Assembly (NCBI GenBank): GCA_910579455.1
Contig: CAJTUT010000016.1
Coordinates: forward strand, 1-26,409
Direction of reading: 5' to 3'
Length of the DNA stretch: 26,409 bases
Origin: an uncultured Bacilli bacterium
GTDB taxonomy: Bacteria > Bacillota_I > Bacilli_A > RF39 > UBA660
A program made the translations under genes and the position numbers. Below the pieces are notes generated by a model. That model was not told where the DNA came from. It did not search any database and saw nothing but the letters and a program-made list of their open reading frames with translations. Below, one piece after another: positions 1 to 7,945 of this stretch; the stretch's first letter is position 1, and every line of letters begins with the position of its first letter.

Positions 1-90
1 TGTAGCGAAAAGATATTATAGATTATTCATATGTCTTTTTCAATTATGAAATGTTGCACTTCAAACTTAAATTAACAATCAAAAAAAATA

Positions 91-120
91 ATGACAATAA
101 TTTAGAAAATATGTTATAAT
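91..120 (+). promoter_or_regulatory. Sigma-A promoter of the pheST leader
   Basis: A -35 box ATGACA (91-96, one mismatch to TTGACA) and a perfect -10 box TATAAT (115-120) are 18 bases apart. Transcription would begin near 127, just ahead of the T-box leader. Confidence 0.75.
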
Positions 121-132
121 GTCTTAAAGGCA

Positions 133-340
133 AAGATTAAGAAGTAGTAATAAAAGATACTTTTTAAGAGAGCTTGTGGTTGGTGTGAACAAGTAAAGTG
201 ATTTTATGAATTCATCTTAGGAGTCCTTATTAATAGTAAGCGTAATTCTTGCGTTAAAAGAGTAAAGTGTATAGAAATAACTATAAATTAAGGTGGTACC
301 ACGGGTAATCTCGTCCTTAAATTTATAGTTATTTTCATTT
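133..340 (+). promoter_or_regulatory. T-box leader (tRNA-Phe-responsive) upstream of pheS
   Basis: The leader has the T-box hallmark AGGTGGTACCACGG (291-304), which contains the UGG-type sequence that pairs with the uncharged tRNA acceptor end. A Stem I region with an AGAGAGC element and a GGTTGGTGTGAAC segment lies near 168-190. A TTC triplet at 211-213 sits in a GAATTCATC context and is the likely specifier, matching Phe and the downstream genes. By established T-box logic, uncharged tRNA-Phe stabilises the antiterminator and allows pheST transcription. The specifier assignment is by position and context, not by folding. Confidence 0.9.
277..340 (+). terminator. Regulated terminator of the Phe T-box
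   Basis: The arms ATAACTATAAATTAAGG (277-293) and CCTTAAATTTATAGTTAT (315-332) are nearly complementary and enclose the T-box sequence. A T-rich tail follows. This is the terminator alternative to the antiterminator that tRNA binding would favour. Confidence 0.8.
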
Positions 341-388
341 TATGAAAGTTTACTATGAAATGAATAAAATAAGATAGAGGAGGAAATT

Positions 389-1456
389 ATGAGGGATAAT
401 AAAGTAGAAGAGGTAGAAAAACGATTAGAAGAGGATAAAACTAATATTTCTACTTTAAATCAATTAAACGATTTAAAAATAAAATATTTAGGAAAAAAGG
501 GACTAATTAGTAGTTTGAATCAATTAATAAAGGATATTCCAAACGAAGAGAAAAAGGAATTTGGACAAAGTGTAAATCAAGTAAGAGAAAATTTTAACCA
601 ATTTTATGAACAAAAAAAGAGATACTTTGAGGATGAACAACTAAATAAACAATTAGAAAGGGAAACTATTGATATTACACTGCCTGCTACAAAAGTAAGG
701 AGGGGAAGTAAACATCCTGTCAATAGAATGATTGAAAAGATAGAAGATTTATTCGTATCTATGGGATATGATGTTATGACAGGTCCTGAATTAGAAACAG
801 ATGAATTCTGCTTTGAAAGATTAAATTTACCAAAAGGACATCCAGCGAGAGATATGCAGGATAGCTTCTATATCACAGAGGAATATCTACTTAGAACACA
901 AACAAGTGCAGTGCAAGCAAGAACATTATTAGCAAATAAAAATGATCCTAAACCAATAAGGGAAATTGTTCCTGGAAAGACATATAGAAAAGAAGATGAT
1001 GCGACTCATTCTCACCAATTTTGTCAGTGCGAAGGCCTTGTAATTGATAAAAAAGAAAATCATGTTTCCTTGGCAGATTTAAAAGGAACTTTAGAAGTGT
1101 TTGTGAAAGAGGTGATAGGAGATAACCTAGATTTAAGGTTCAGACCTAGTTACTTTCCTTTTACAGAGCCTTCTTATGAAGTAGATGTTTCTTGTTTCAA
1201 ATGTGGTGGAAAAGGATGTCCTTTATGTAAAGATACTGGATGGATAGAAATACTAGGAGCTGGAATTGTTCATCCTAATGTTTTAAGAATGAATGGATAT
1301 GATCCGGAAAAATGGGGAGGTTTTGCCTTTGGACCAGGACTTGAGAGACTTACTATGTTTCGATATGGAATTCCAGATATGAGATATTTATATACCAATG
1401 ACATAAGATTTTTAGAAGAATTTGATAGAGGAGATGAAAGTGATGCTATTAAGTAG
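389..1456 (+). CDS. pheS: Phenylalanine--tRNA ligase alpha subunit
   Basis: Catalytic subunit of the cytoplasmic alpha2beta2 phenylalanyl-tRNA synthetase, which attaches Phe to tRNA-Phe. The N-terminal ~90 residues form the charged coiled-coil tRNA-binding arm. The class II core follows, with a motif 2 region TYRKEDDATHSHQF (198-211) and motif 3 GFAFGPGLERL (311-321). Four cysteines (269, 272, 277, 280) form the CxxC...CxxC insertion common in Firmicutes PheS. The length of 355 aa is normal. An AGGAGG ribosome site precedes the ATG. It is transcribed through the Phe T-box and overlaps pheT by 14 bases. Confidence 0.97.
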   Translation: MRDNKVEEVEKRLEEDKTNISTLNQLNDLKIKYLGKKGLISSLNQLIKDIPNEEKKEFGQSVNQVRENFNQFYEQKKRYFEDEQLNKQLERETIDITLPATKVRRGSKHPVNRMIEKIEDLFVSMGYDVMTGPELETDEFCFERLNLPKGHPARDMQDSFYITEEYLLRTQTSAVQARTLLANKNDPKPIREIVPGKTYRKEDDATHSHQFCQCEGLVIDKKENHVSLADLKGTLEVFVKEVIGDNLDLRFRPSYFPFTEPSYEVDVSCFKCGGKGCPLCKDTGWIEILGAGIVHPNVLRMNGYDPEKWGGFAFGPGLERLTMFRYGIPDMRYLYTNDIRFLEEFDRGDESDAIK

Positions 1457-3809
1457 AAAATTCGTTAGTGACTATATTGATATTCCAAAAGAGGAAACAA
1501 TAAAAGACTTAGCAAATAAATTAACAGATGTAGGAAATGAATTTGATTATGCAGAAAAATTAATACCAGCTACTAATTTAGTAATTGGTGAAGTAATAGA
1601 ATGTAATGATCATCCAGATAGTGATCATTTACATGTATGCAAAGTAGATGTTGGGAAAGAAATTTTACAAATTGTTTGTGGAGCTCCAAATGTAAGAAAA
1701 GGAATTAAGGTAATAGTAGCACTTGATGGAGCTGTTTTACCTGGAGGAGTTATCAAAAAAGGAATTATTAGAGGAGTGGAATCAAATGGAATGATTTGTT
1801 CCATAGAAGAACTAGGTCTAGATCATAAGTTTTTACAAAAAGAGGATATAGAAGGTATTAAGGAATTAGATAATGGTGCAAAAATTGGAGAAGATCCGAT
1901 TACCTATTTACAATTAGATGATGAAGTAATTGATTTTGACTTAACAGCAAACAGAGGAGATTTATTATCTATTCTGGGAATGGCCTATGAAATTGGATCT
2001 ATTTATGACAAAAAGGTGAAAGAAATTGACTTATCTTATCAAGAAAATAAAGAGAAAATAGTAGAACATTTTAAAGTAGATATAAAGACAAATAATTGTA
2101 GCTTATTCCTGGCAAAAAAAGCGCTTAATATCAAAATCATGGAAAGTCCTAGCTTTATTAAAAATCGTTTAATTGCATCTGGAATAAGACCTATTAACAA
2201 TGTAGTAGATATATCGAATTATGTTATGCTAGAAGTAGGACAACCCCTTCACTTTTATGATGCTGATCGATTAGGGGACACTTTAGTAGTAAGAATGGCA
2301 GAAAAAGAGGAAAAATTAATCACTCTAGATAATCAAGAACGAATATTAACAGAAGAAGATATTGTAATAGCAACTGATAAAGAGGCAATTGGTTTAGCTG
2401 GAGTTATGGGAGGACTTTCTACAGAAGTAGAACAAGATACTAAAAATATTATCATAGAATCAGCCATTTTTAATTCTACTTTAATTAGAAAAACAAGTAA
2501 TAAGATATTACGAAGTGAGGCTTCTAACCGTTTTGAAAAAGGAATTGATCCAAATAGAACCTATATGGCAATCAATAGAGCTTGTCATTTATTAGAAAAG
2601 TATGCAAATGCAAAAATTGTATCAGAAATGATATGTTATGATAAAACAGACAAAGAAGATAAGAAAATTAAAATAACTGTTCAGAATATTAATGATGTTT
2701 TAGGAACTAAATTGGAAGTAGAAGAAATTTGCGATATTTTTAGAAGGTTGGGATTTTTTACAAGTGTTGAAAAAGATGAGATTGAAGTTACAGTACCAAC
2801 TAGAAGATTAGATATTTCTATTAAAGAAGATTTAATTGAAGAAGTGGGAAGAATTTATGGGGTGAATAATATAAAAGGGAAATTGCCTGTTACCTCTATG
2901 AAAAAAGGGAGTTATGATAAAACAACAAGACAAATAAGAAATAAAATGATTTCACTAGGATATAATGAGGTATTATCTTATAGTTTAGTTAATGAAGAAG
3001 AAGCATCCCAGTACACCAACGATTTCTTTGATGTCGTGAAATTGATGGATCCTTTAACAGAAGATAGATCTTGCCTAAGATATTCTATGATTCCCTCTTT
3101 AATGAAAATATGGGAATATAATAAAAAAAGAAATATCAAGGACATTTCAATTTTTGAAATAGGGAAGGGATTCCATAAAAAAGATACCTATGGTGAAAAT
3201 AACAGATTATGTGCTTTGATGTATGGTTCTTATTATTTAGGACTTCATAATCAAAAGGTCGATTTCTATATGATAAAAGGTATTGTAGAAGAACTTCTTG
3301 ACTATTTAGGTTACCAAAATAGATATAGTTTTACAATAGAAAATATTCCAAAAGAACTACATCCAGGTATTTCAGCATCTATTTCTGTTAATCGTGATAT
3401 AGTAGGTATTATAGGGAAAGTTCATCCTAGTATTACAAAAGAAGATATCTATATCTTTGAAATCAATCTAGATCAACTACTTGAGAAAAAGGTAGGAAAA
3501 ATGAAATATAAAGAAATTTCAAAATTTCCAGGAATTACAAAAGATTTAGCATTTATCGTTGATAAGAACATAACTGCTGGAGAAATTGTTTCCACAATAA
3601 AAAAAGTTGGAGGTAGATTACTAAAAGAAGTTCGTATTTTTGATGTATATACAGGAGATAAACTACATAATAATCAAAAATCAATTGCTTTTTCCCTATA
3701 TTTTGAGGATCCGAAAAAGACATTATGTGATGAAGAGGTTATGGAAATATTTAATAAAATTATCAAAAAAATTTCCACTGAATATCAAGCGATATTAAGA
3801 GATAAATAA
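1443..3809 (+). CDS. pheT: Phenylalanine--tRNA ligase beta subunit
   Basis: Beta subunit of phenylalanyl-tRNA synthetase, giving tRNA recognition and editing of mischarged Tyr-tRNA-Phe. I chose the ATG at 1443 (MLLSRKF...): it matches the usual PheT beginning and has GAGGAG nine bases upstream inside the end of pheS. A TTG at 1422 is open in the same frame but lacks a placed ribosome site. Visible regions are a tRNA-binding OB fold (~40-150, LVIGEVIECNDHPDSDHLHV), B3/B4 editing and B5 domains in the middle, and a C-terminal ferredoxin-fold anticodon-binding domain. About 788 aa, normal for the bacterial type. Confidence 0.96.
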   Translation: MLLSRKFVSDYIDIPKEETIKDLANKLTDVGNEFDYAEKLIPATNLVIGEVIECNDHPDSDHLHVCKVDVGKEILQIVCGAPNVRKGIKVIVALDGAVLPGGVIKKGIIRGVESNGMICSIEELGLDHKFLQKEDIEGIKELDNGAKIGEDPITYLQLDDEVIDFDLTANRGDLLSILGMAYEIGSIYDKKVKEIDLSYQENKEKIVEHFKVDIKTNNCSLFLAKKALNIKIMESPSFIKNRLIASGIRPINNVVDISNYVMLEVGQPLHFYDADRLGDTLVVRMAEKEEKLITLDNQERILTEEDIVIATDKEAIGLAGVMGGLSTEVEQDTKNIIIESAIFNSTLIRKTSNKILRSEASNRFEKGIDPNRTYMAINRACHLLEKYANAKIVSEMICYDKTDKEDKKIKITVQNINDVLGTKLEVEEICDIFRRLGFFTSVEKDEIEVTVPTRRLDISIKEDLIEEVGRIYGVNNIKGKLPVTSMKKGSYDKTTRQIRNKMISLGYNEVLSYSLVNEEEASQYTNDFFDVVKLMDPLTEDRSCLRYSMIPSLMKIWEYNKKRNIKDISIFEIGKGFHKKDTYGENNRLCALMYGSYYLGLHNQKVDFYMIKGIVEELLDYLGYQNRYSFTIENIPKELHPGISASISVNRDIVGIIGKVHPSITKEDIYIFEINLDQLLEKKVGKMKYKEISKFPGITKDLAFIVDKNITAGEIVSTIKKVGGRLLKEVRIFDVYTGDKLHNNQKSIAFSLYFEDPKKTLCDEEVMEIFNKIIKKISTEYQAILRDK

Positions 3810-3949
3810 ATATTAAGTTTTAATTATATTAAAAAATCATTGGTAAACAATTACTATAATAATAAAATAACATTATCACAAAACGATTACAAACATTTGA
3901 ATAATGTTTAGTTGTCAATGATGTGAGACCTAAATAAGTCGAAAAAATA

Positions 3950-4372
3950 TTAATTAGGAAGCACTGCAATTGCAGAAGCTTCCTTTATTTTATTTCTTTT
4001 CTCAGTAGGAGAAATCCACCCTAAAACTTGCATAGGAATATTATTAGAACGTTTTAAATAAGATTTCATTTGTATTTTTAAATCTTCATAAGAATAAAAT
4101 TTTAAATAATTATAAAATCTATTTTGATCATTTCTGTGACTTCTTTCAACTTTTCCGTTGTGCCTAGGAGTACGAGGTCTTATTAATTTATGTTCAATGT
4201 CTAATTCATTACAAAGAACATCGAAAGGATGAATTCTTTTAGTATTTGCATGGTGAGTAAATTCAAAACCATTATCAGTTTGTATAATTTTAGGTTTATA
4301 TCCAAAATAAATAATAGATCTTTTAATAAAATCAACAGTAGAATAAGAAGATTTAGATATTTTATATCTTCT
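3950..4372 (-). pseudogene. Transposase fragment, DDE integrase type (IS3/IS481-like), 5' truncated
   Basis: Reading the minus strand from about 4372 to the stop at 3950-3952 gives an unbroken frame of ~140 residues with the C-terminal half of an rve-type integrase core. It contains KIIQTDNGFEF, which carries the second catalytic Asp, then RPRTPRHNGKVERSH, which carries the catalytic Glu, and ends with the usual LGWISPTEKR tail. The N-terminal half with the first catalytic Asp and the helix-turn-helix is missing, so it cannot be active. Its broken end abuts a fragment of another transposase on the opposite strand. I saw no terminal inverted repeats. Confidence 0.85.
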
Positions 4373-4597
4373 ACTAACAATAATTATGAAAGAAATATTA
4401 GATCAGCAAAATCTAGGATGAAGATTAATGGACAATTTCAAAATATCAATTATGCAAAATACTATGCTAATATCAGAAGTTATATTGAAACCTATAAAAA
4501 GAACGAAATGAATATAATTGATGTTTGTAGACGATTAATGATTGACAAGCCCTATACTCTTGATGAAATTTTAACCTATGAAAAAATTAGTGAATAA
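4373..4597 (+). pseudogene. IS66-like transposase C-terminal fragment
   Basis: About 74 residues ending at the TAA at 4595-4597 resemble the C-terminal end of IS66-family transposases: NNNYERNIRSAKSRMKING followed by an AKYYANIRSYIETYKKN segment, comparable to the family pattern NN-AER-IR-K-KQKISG-F and the conserved IRSYI-T block. The open frame runs upstream to 4229 only because it crosses the antisense strand of the neighbouring integrase fragment. That upstream part is not a real N-terminus. The catalytic core is missing. Confidence 0.65.
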
Positions 4598-4661
4598 ATC
4601 ACTAGTTTTCGGTGTGACTTTAAGATTTTTCTTAAACAGCTGTAAATAGTAACAAAAAAAG

Positions 4662-4690
4662 TTGCATATTCTTAGAAAATATACTATAAT
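4662..4690 (+). promoter_or_regulatory. Sigma-A promoter of the 351-aa gene
   Basis: TTGCAT (4662-4667) and a perfect TATAAT (4685-4690) are separated by 17 bases, about 30 bases upstream of the start codon at 4721. Confidence 0.7.
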
Positions 4691-4720
4691 ATAATAAAAA
4701 TTTTATAGAGGGGTGTTTTT

Positions 4721-5776
4721 TTGAAGGGTTTTAGTCGAACAGAAATAATAAATTTATTAAATGCTAATAAAAACAATTTATCTGCTTTAAAAGATACGAA
4801 CATTATCATTGAATATTTTAAGCTTCTTGGAGCAAAGATTCAGATCTATGGTACATCATCAGAAAATGATATTATTATGCCAGAAATAGAAAGATTATTG
4901 AAATATTATAATTATAATTGTCAATTTTCGGAATCTGGAATTTTTGTTGGAGCAGAAAAAATATTAGGTTATGACAATGACTGTAATATTTATTGGAAGA
5001 GAGGAAAAAATCGTACAAATTTTTACGCAAGTGGTTTTTATGTTGGAAATACAGTTGGTTATAGCAAATGGATAACTGATTTTACAGACCTTTTGGAAGT
5101 GGAAAAATCTAGTATTTCAAATACTGCACTAATGCAAATACAAAATCCAGAAGATAATAGTGCCATGTCTTTAAAAGAAATCATTATTTTCAATACAATT
5201 ACTTCGGGCATAGAAGTTAGTAAAAAAGTTATAGAAGAATATCAAAATGAAAAAAATCCAGAAGATTGGGTTGATATTTTTCAAACTATGACGTACTCCC
5301 CAAATGATCCTACTATATGTTATGACAGACAATGCATTGCGTCACCACATATACAAAGTGATTTAAATATGTATATAGAGAAATATCACATAAATTATAC
5401 TAGTAATCCTTCTATTGATATGGGATTAGATAGGGTTAAACTACCAAATTATGGTGATTCAATCATGCAATCATTTATGAAAGCAGATGAGAAATACGAT
5501 TATAACAAACTATATACAAATTTAATGAGATATCATCAAATATATCCACTAGAGGTACATCCAATATATATTTACATTCGCAAATATTCTGGATTCATTA
5601 GAAAATATTTACTGGAATTGGAAGATGATTTTAACTTCCATAATAAAATACATACTTCATCGGCTAGATTTGAAAGCGACTTAACATTAATGAAGCAATA
5701 TCGTTTGACTCATCCATATGAAATTAATCCAAGATTTTTTGAAATAATAGAGGGGGGGTATATGATAGATATGTAA
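4721..5776 (+). CDS. Conserved-looking protein of unknown function, probably frameshifted at its 3' end
   Basis: I do not recognise this 351-residue protein. It begins at a TTG six bases after GAGGGGTG and has its own good promoter. It is predicted soluble, with no signal peptide or membrane segment, and is rich in Tyr, Asn and Ile, with a Tyr/His-rich C-terminal half. The annotated end is suspect. A run of seven G (5752-5758) occurs seven codons before the stop. One more G would replace the tail YMIDM with a protein-like extension containing YDRYVTEEHFKSLCKKQ and move the stop to 5812-5814. It stands alone between IS debris and a decayed stretch, which suggests an accessory region. Confidence 0.7.
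   Translation: MKGFSRTEIINLLNANKNNLSALKDTNIIIEYFKLLGAKIQIYGTSSENDIIMPEIERLLKYYNYNCQFSESGIFVGAEKILGYDNDCNIYWKRGKNRTNFYASGFYVGNTVGYSKWITDFTDLLEVEKSSISNTALMQIQNPEDNSAMSLKEIIIFNTITSGIEVSKKVIEEYQNEKNPEDWVDIFQTMTYSPNDPTICYDRQCIASPHIQSDLNMYIEKYHINYTSNPSIDMGLDRVKLPNYGDSIMQSFMKADEKYDYNKLYTNLMRYHQIYPLEVHPIYIYIRKYSGFIRKYLLELEDDFNFHNKIHTSSARFESDLTLMKQYRLTHPYEINPRFFEIIEGGYMIDM
5752..5758 (+). repeat. G7 homopolymer at the 3' end of the 351-aa gene
   Basis: Seven consecutive G, conspicuous in this A+T-rich sequence. The tract decides which of two C-termini the upstream gene has. It could be a slippage hot spot, a fixed mutation or a sequencing error. Confidence 0.9.
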
Positions 5777-6341
5777 CAGAAGAACACTTCAAAAGTTTAT
5801 GTAAAAAACAATAGATCTAAATAACAGAAAAATAGAAGTGGCAATAGATATTTCATATATATAAAGTATTGTATAAGTAATATTATTAAAGAAAAAATAT
5901 AAAAACGTCATTATAAATAGTAGTATTTAGCAATATCTAAATCTACCTTTTTAAGACGATTTGAATACTAAGAGATTATTTTATATTGTAATTAAGTTAA
6001 GCTTTTATAGATAATGCTGTGATAATATGTTGTAAATTAGTGAGAAAATAATTATACAAATAATGAAAATAATGTAAAAATGCAGTTAATAGTGTAACTA
6101 ATTGTCAGAAAAAGATAGTGTAGAAAATTAAGCAGAATGAGATAAAGAAGTAACATAACCATTATCTAAGATGGAAAGATTAGAAGAACTTGAATTTTCA
6201 AAAATAGGGAAATCAAGTTCTTTTTTGGTGTAAGAGAGCGAATGAAAATTTTGTCTAATGTTGCTACAAGAAATTTTATCAATATAGGCTGTGAATAGTA
6301 ACATAATTATATCAACAAGAATGTTTGTGAAGGAGGAAATT
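5777..6341. other. Gene-free, strongly A+T-rich stretch
   Basis: About 565 bases without a supportable gene. The first ~40 bases are probably the displaced 3' end of the upstream gene. The rest has frequent stops in all frames and no convincing RNA structure. A minus-strand frame at 6128-6385 is open but has no recognised homology and no good ribosome site. This looks like decayed accessory DNA. Confidence 0.6.
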
Positions 6342-6536
6342 ATGCTAGAAAATAATGATAAATATTTTGAAGTATTAAATGACATTAAGAAAATCCTAAT
6401 TACTACTAGAAATAAGATAGTTGAAAATGCTAATAAAGATTTGGTATTGATGTATTCTAGTTTAGAACGATTAAAAGGAGGAAAAGATTATGATGAATAT
6501 AGGGGACATATACTAGTATACACAAAAGGAAATTAG
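6342..6536 (+). pseudogene. Fragment resembling a DUF1016 (YhcG-type) N-terminal domain
   Basis: A 64-residue frame starts at the ATG at 6342, preceded by a strong AAGGAGGAAATT ribosome site; an upstream in-frame start has none. The beginning, YFEVLNDIKKILITTRNKI followed by VLMY, resembles the first helices of DUF1016_N (YhcG-like nuclease family), where the text normally continues into a WNIGK-type block. Here it diverges after LMY and stops within 30 residues. I read it as a 5' remnant left after a deletion, though a genuine small protein cannot be excluded. Confidence 0.4.
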
Positions 6537-6542
6537 TAAAAT

Positions 6543-6566
6543 AAAAAAAACGAAGTTATCCGTTTT
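6543..6566 (-). terminator. Terminator of sspI
   Basis: On the minus strand AAAACG and CGTTTT form a six-base stem around an eight-base loop, followed by a long T run. It overlaps the last codons of sspI. Confidence 0.6.
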
Positions 6567-6783
6567 CTTTTTGTCCTTGTGATACTCTATTTTTGATAAT
6601 TTCTAGCATTTCATTTTTAAGTCTTTGATCGGCCCCTTGCCAAACAATTTCAAAAAATACTCCCATACCAGGTAGTGTTACTTCATCTTTGGATTCAATA
6701 GACTCATTAATAGCACTCTGTAAGCTATCATAATCGTCTCCTTTAAAATTATTAATAATGTGATCTCTTATACTTATATTCAT
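6556..6783 (-). CDS. sspI: Small acid-soluble spore protein SspI
   Basis: A 75-residue protein matching the SspI family along its length: an N-terminal MNISIRDHIINNFKG helix, then the conserved core LPGMGVFFEIVWQGAD and a C-terminal EMLEIIKNRV helix. Bacillus SspI is about 71 aa with the pattern LPGLGVLFEVIWQ. In Bacillus it is a minor acid-soluble protein of the spore core, made in the forespore. An AGGAGG site lies just upstream of the ATG. The gene stands alone with its own terminator and a sigma-G-like promoter. It is the clearest evidence that the host makes endospores. Confidence 0.9.
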   Translation of the reverse strand: MNISIRDHIINNFKGDDYDSLQSAINESIESKDEVTLPGMGVFFEIVWQGADQRLKNEMLEIIKNRVSQGQKENG

Positions 6784-6800
6784 AATTTCCTCCTTACTTT

Positions 6801-6830
6801 TATAGTGCTAAATTAATTAAAAATTATTCA
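6801..6830 (-). promoter_or_regulatory. Possible forespore (sigma-G/F-like) promoter of sspI
   Basis: On the minus strand TGAATA (6825-6830) and CACTATA (6801-6807) lie 17 bases apart, 18 bases upstream of the start codon. The -35 fits the GnATA pattern. The -10 fits CAnnnTA but not the full CATnnTA consensus. Context (a forespore gene) supports it more than the match does. Confidence 0.4.
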
Positions 6831-6858
6831 CAAAATAAAAATTTTATTTTGAAAAAGA

Positions 6859-6888
6859 TTGATATATGAATTAAAAGTATGGTACAAT
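6859..6888 (+). promoter_or_regulatory. Promoter of the 6S RNA
   Basis: TTGATA (6859-6864) and TACAAT (6883-6888) with an 18-base spacer predict a start at about 6895, exactly where the long closing stem of the RNA begins. Confidence 0.75.
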
Positions 6889-6894
6889 AAAATT

Positions 6895-7075
6895 GTCTAA
6901 AAGATGCGAAACTGGCAATTTATAAAACCGACTAAATTAACGATACGGGAGTTTTGATCAGTCATCTGTGTTGAATACCTGTTCTTAACAGGGATCCTAA
7001 TGATGGCGTAAGAACACCCACCTGTAAATAAGCAGGTTTTATCGTTTCGCTAAGCCGCTCTTTTGGACTTTTTTT
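6895..7075 (+). ncRNA. ssrS: 6S RNA (probable)
   Basis: This non-coding stretch of about 180 bases folds as a long closed rod. GTCTAAAAGA (6895-6904) pairs with TCTTTTGGAC (7059-7068). GCGAAAC near 6906 pairs with GTTTCGC near 7044, and ATAAAACC pairs with GGTTTTAT further in. Inside lie an asymmetric open region and a terminal stem built on GTTCTTA/TAAGAAC. A T run follows directly. Length, rod shape and the promoter match 6S RNA, which mimics open promoters and sequesters sigma-A RNA polymerase. In Bacillus subtilis bsrA (6S-1) lies just upstream of yrvM/tcdA; here tcdA lies one gene downstream. The identification rests on structure and synteny, not a covariance-model search. Confidence 0.72.
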
Positions 7076-7077
7076 AT

Positions 7078-7106
7078 TTGCAATCTAATTTTTGGTATGA
7101 TATAAT
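7078..7106 (+). promoter_or_regulatory. Promoter of the orphan gene and tcdA
   Basis: TTGCAA (7078-7083), 17-base spacer, perfect TATAAT (7101-7106). It begins right after the T run of the 6S RNA terminator. Confidence 0.75.
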
Positions 7107-7129
7107 AACAAGACAAAGAGGTGACTGAT

Positions 7130-7945
7130 ATGTTAGTATTACCGATTTTAAATACAAATAAAGATGGAGTCTCTATTTTGTTTTTAGTAGAGGTTACATA
7201 TCCTAAGGCCATAAGAGTAAAGGAAGGCGTAAGTGTTAAAGGATTAGAGGAAAGTGATGTTATATTAAATGGAGCATCTTTCAATCGTTCTATTTACAAT
7301 ACTAGAGGAATAGAACCAAATGTAATTACAAACTTTCTTAGAAATTTTAATTATAAGGCAAATAAAAAAGAATTCTTAGTTACTACCAGGCAATATGCAG
7401 ATTCAGACTTATATCATTTATACAGTGTTCCAATACCACCTAGAAAAATAGCGGCTGGATTAGATAATTTATATGGAAGCGTCATTTTAGACTTAAAAAA
7501 GGAAATTCCAGGTATAAAAAAGGGACGATATATATCCTTAAAAAAATTGGGAGTTGATAGGCATATTACTCAAGAAAAATTAGAAAAACTTCAGTATTTA
7601 TCAGAAACCGAATTGGATAAAAATAAAAGAAAAGATATATTCCAATTGAATGGAGTAAGCGATTTAGAAAAAACAATTGATTTTATGAGATTGTTTGATT
7701 TTACCATTATAGGAGAAGCTACTTTGACAGAAGAACAGTTGACTAGCATGATCACTAAATTACAATATGTGAATACGCGAGATTATAGAAATTTATCTAG
7801 ATTATATGAAATTGCTAAAGAAAATAGGGAAGTGTACTCTAAACTAACTAGAATTAGTAAAATTATCAACAAAAAACCATTACACTTAATTAAAAGTAGT
7901 AAAAAACCAAGGGTATTAGTAAAAACAAATAATGAATCAGCATAA
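7130..7945 (+). CDS. Protein of unknown function, co-transcribed with tcdA
   Basis: I do not recognise this 271-residue protein. I chose the ATG at 7130, six bases after AAGAGGTG; the in-frame GTG at 7121 lies inside that ribosome site. It is predicted cytosolic, without signal peptide or membrane segment. The first ~30 residues look like a beta-rich start, the middle is mixed, and residues ~150-250 are helical and charged, ending in a Lys-rich tail. It lies between the 6S RNA and tcdA and overlaps tcdA by 14 bases, so the two are probably translated from one message. That suggests, without proving, a link to tRNA or nucleotide biology. Confidence 0.8.
   Translation: MLVLPILNTNKDGVSILFLVEVTYPKAIRVKEGVSVKGLEESDVILNGASFNRSIYNTRGIEPNVITNFLRNFNYKANKKEFLVTTRQYADSDLYHLYSVPIPPRKIAAGLDNLYGSVILDLKKEIPGIKKGRYISLKKLGVDRHITQEKLEKLQYLSETELDKNKRKDIFQLNGVSDLEKTIDFMRLFDFTIIGEATLTEEQLTSMITKLQYVNTRDYRNLSRLYEIAKENREVYSKLTRISKIINKKPLHLIKSSKKPRVLVKTNNESA

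Noticed and set aside
4229..4597. An open 122-codon frame that could be called one gene
   Set aside because: Its first half is the antisense of a DDE-integrase fragment and only the last ~74 residues resemble a transposase. It is a junction artefact.
6128..6385. Minus-strand 85-codon frame
   Set aside because: No recognised family, no convincing ribosome site, and it overlaps the better supported plus-strand frame with a strong AAGGAGG site at 6342.
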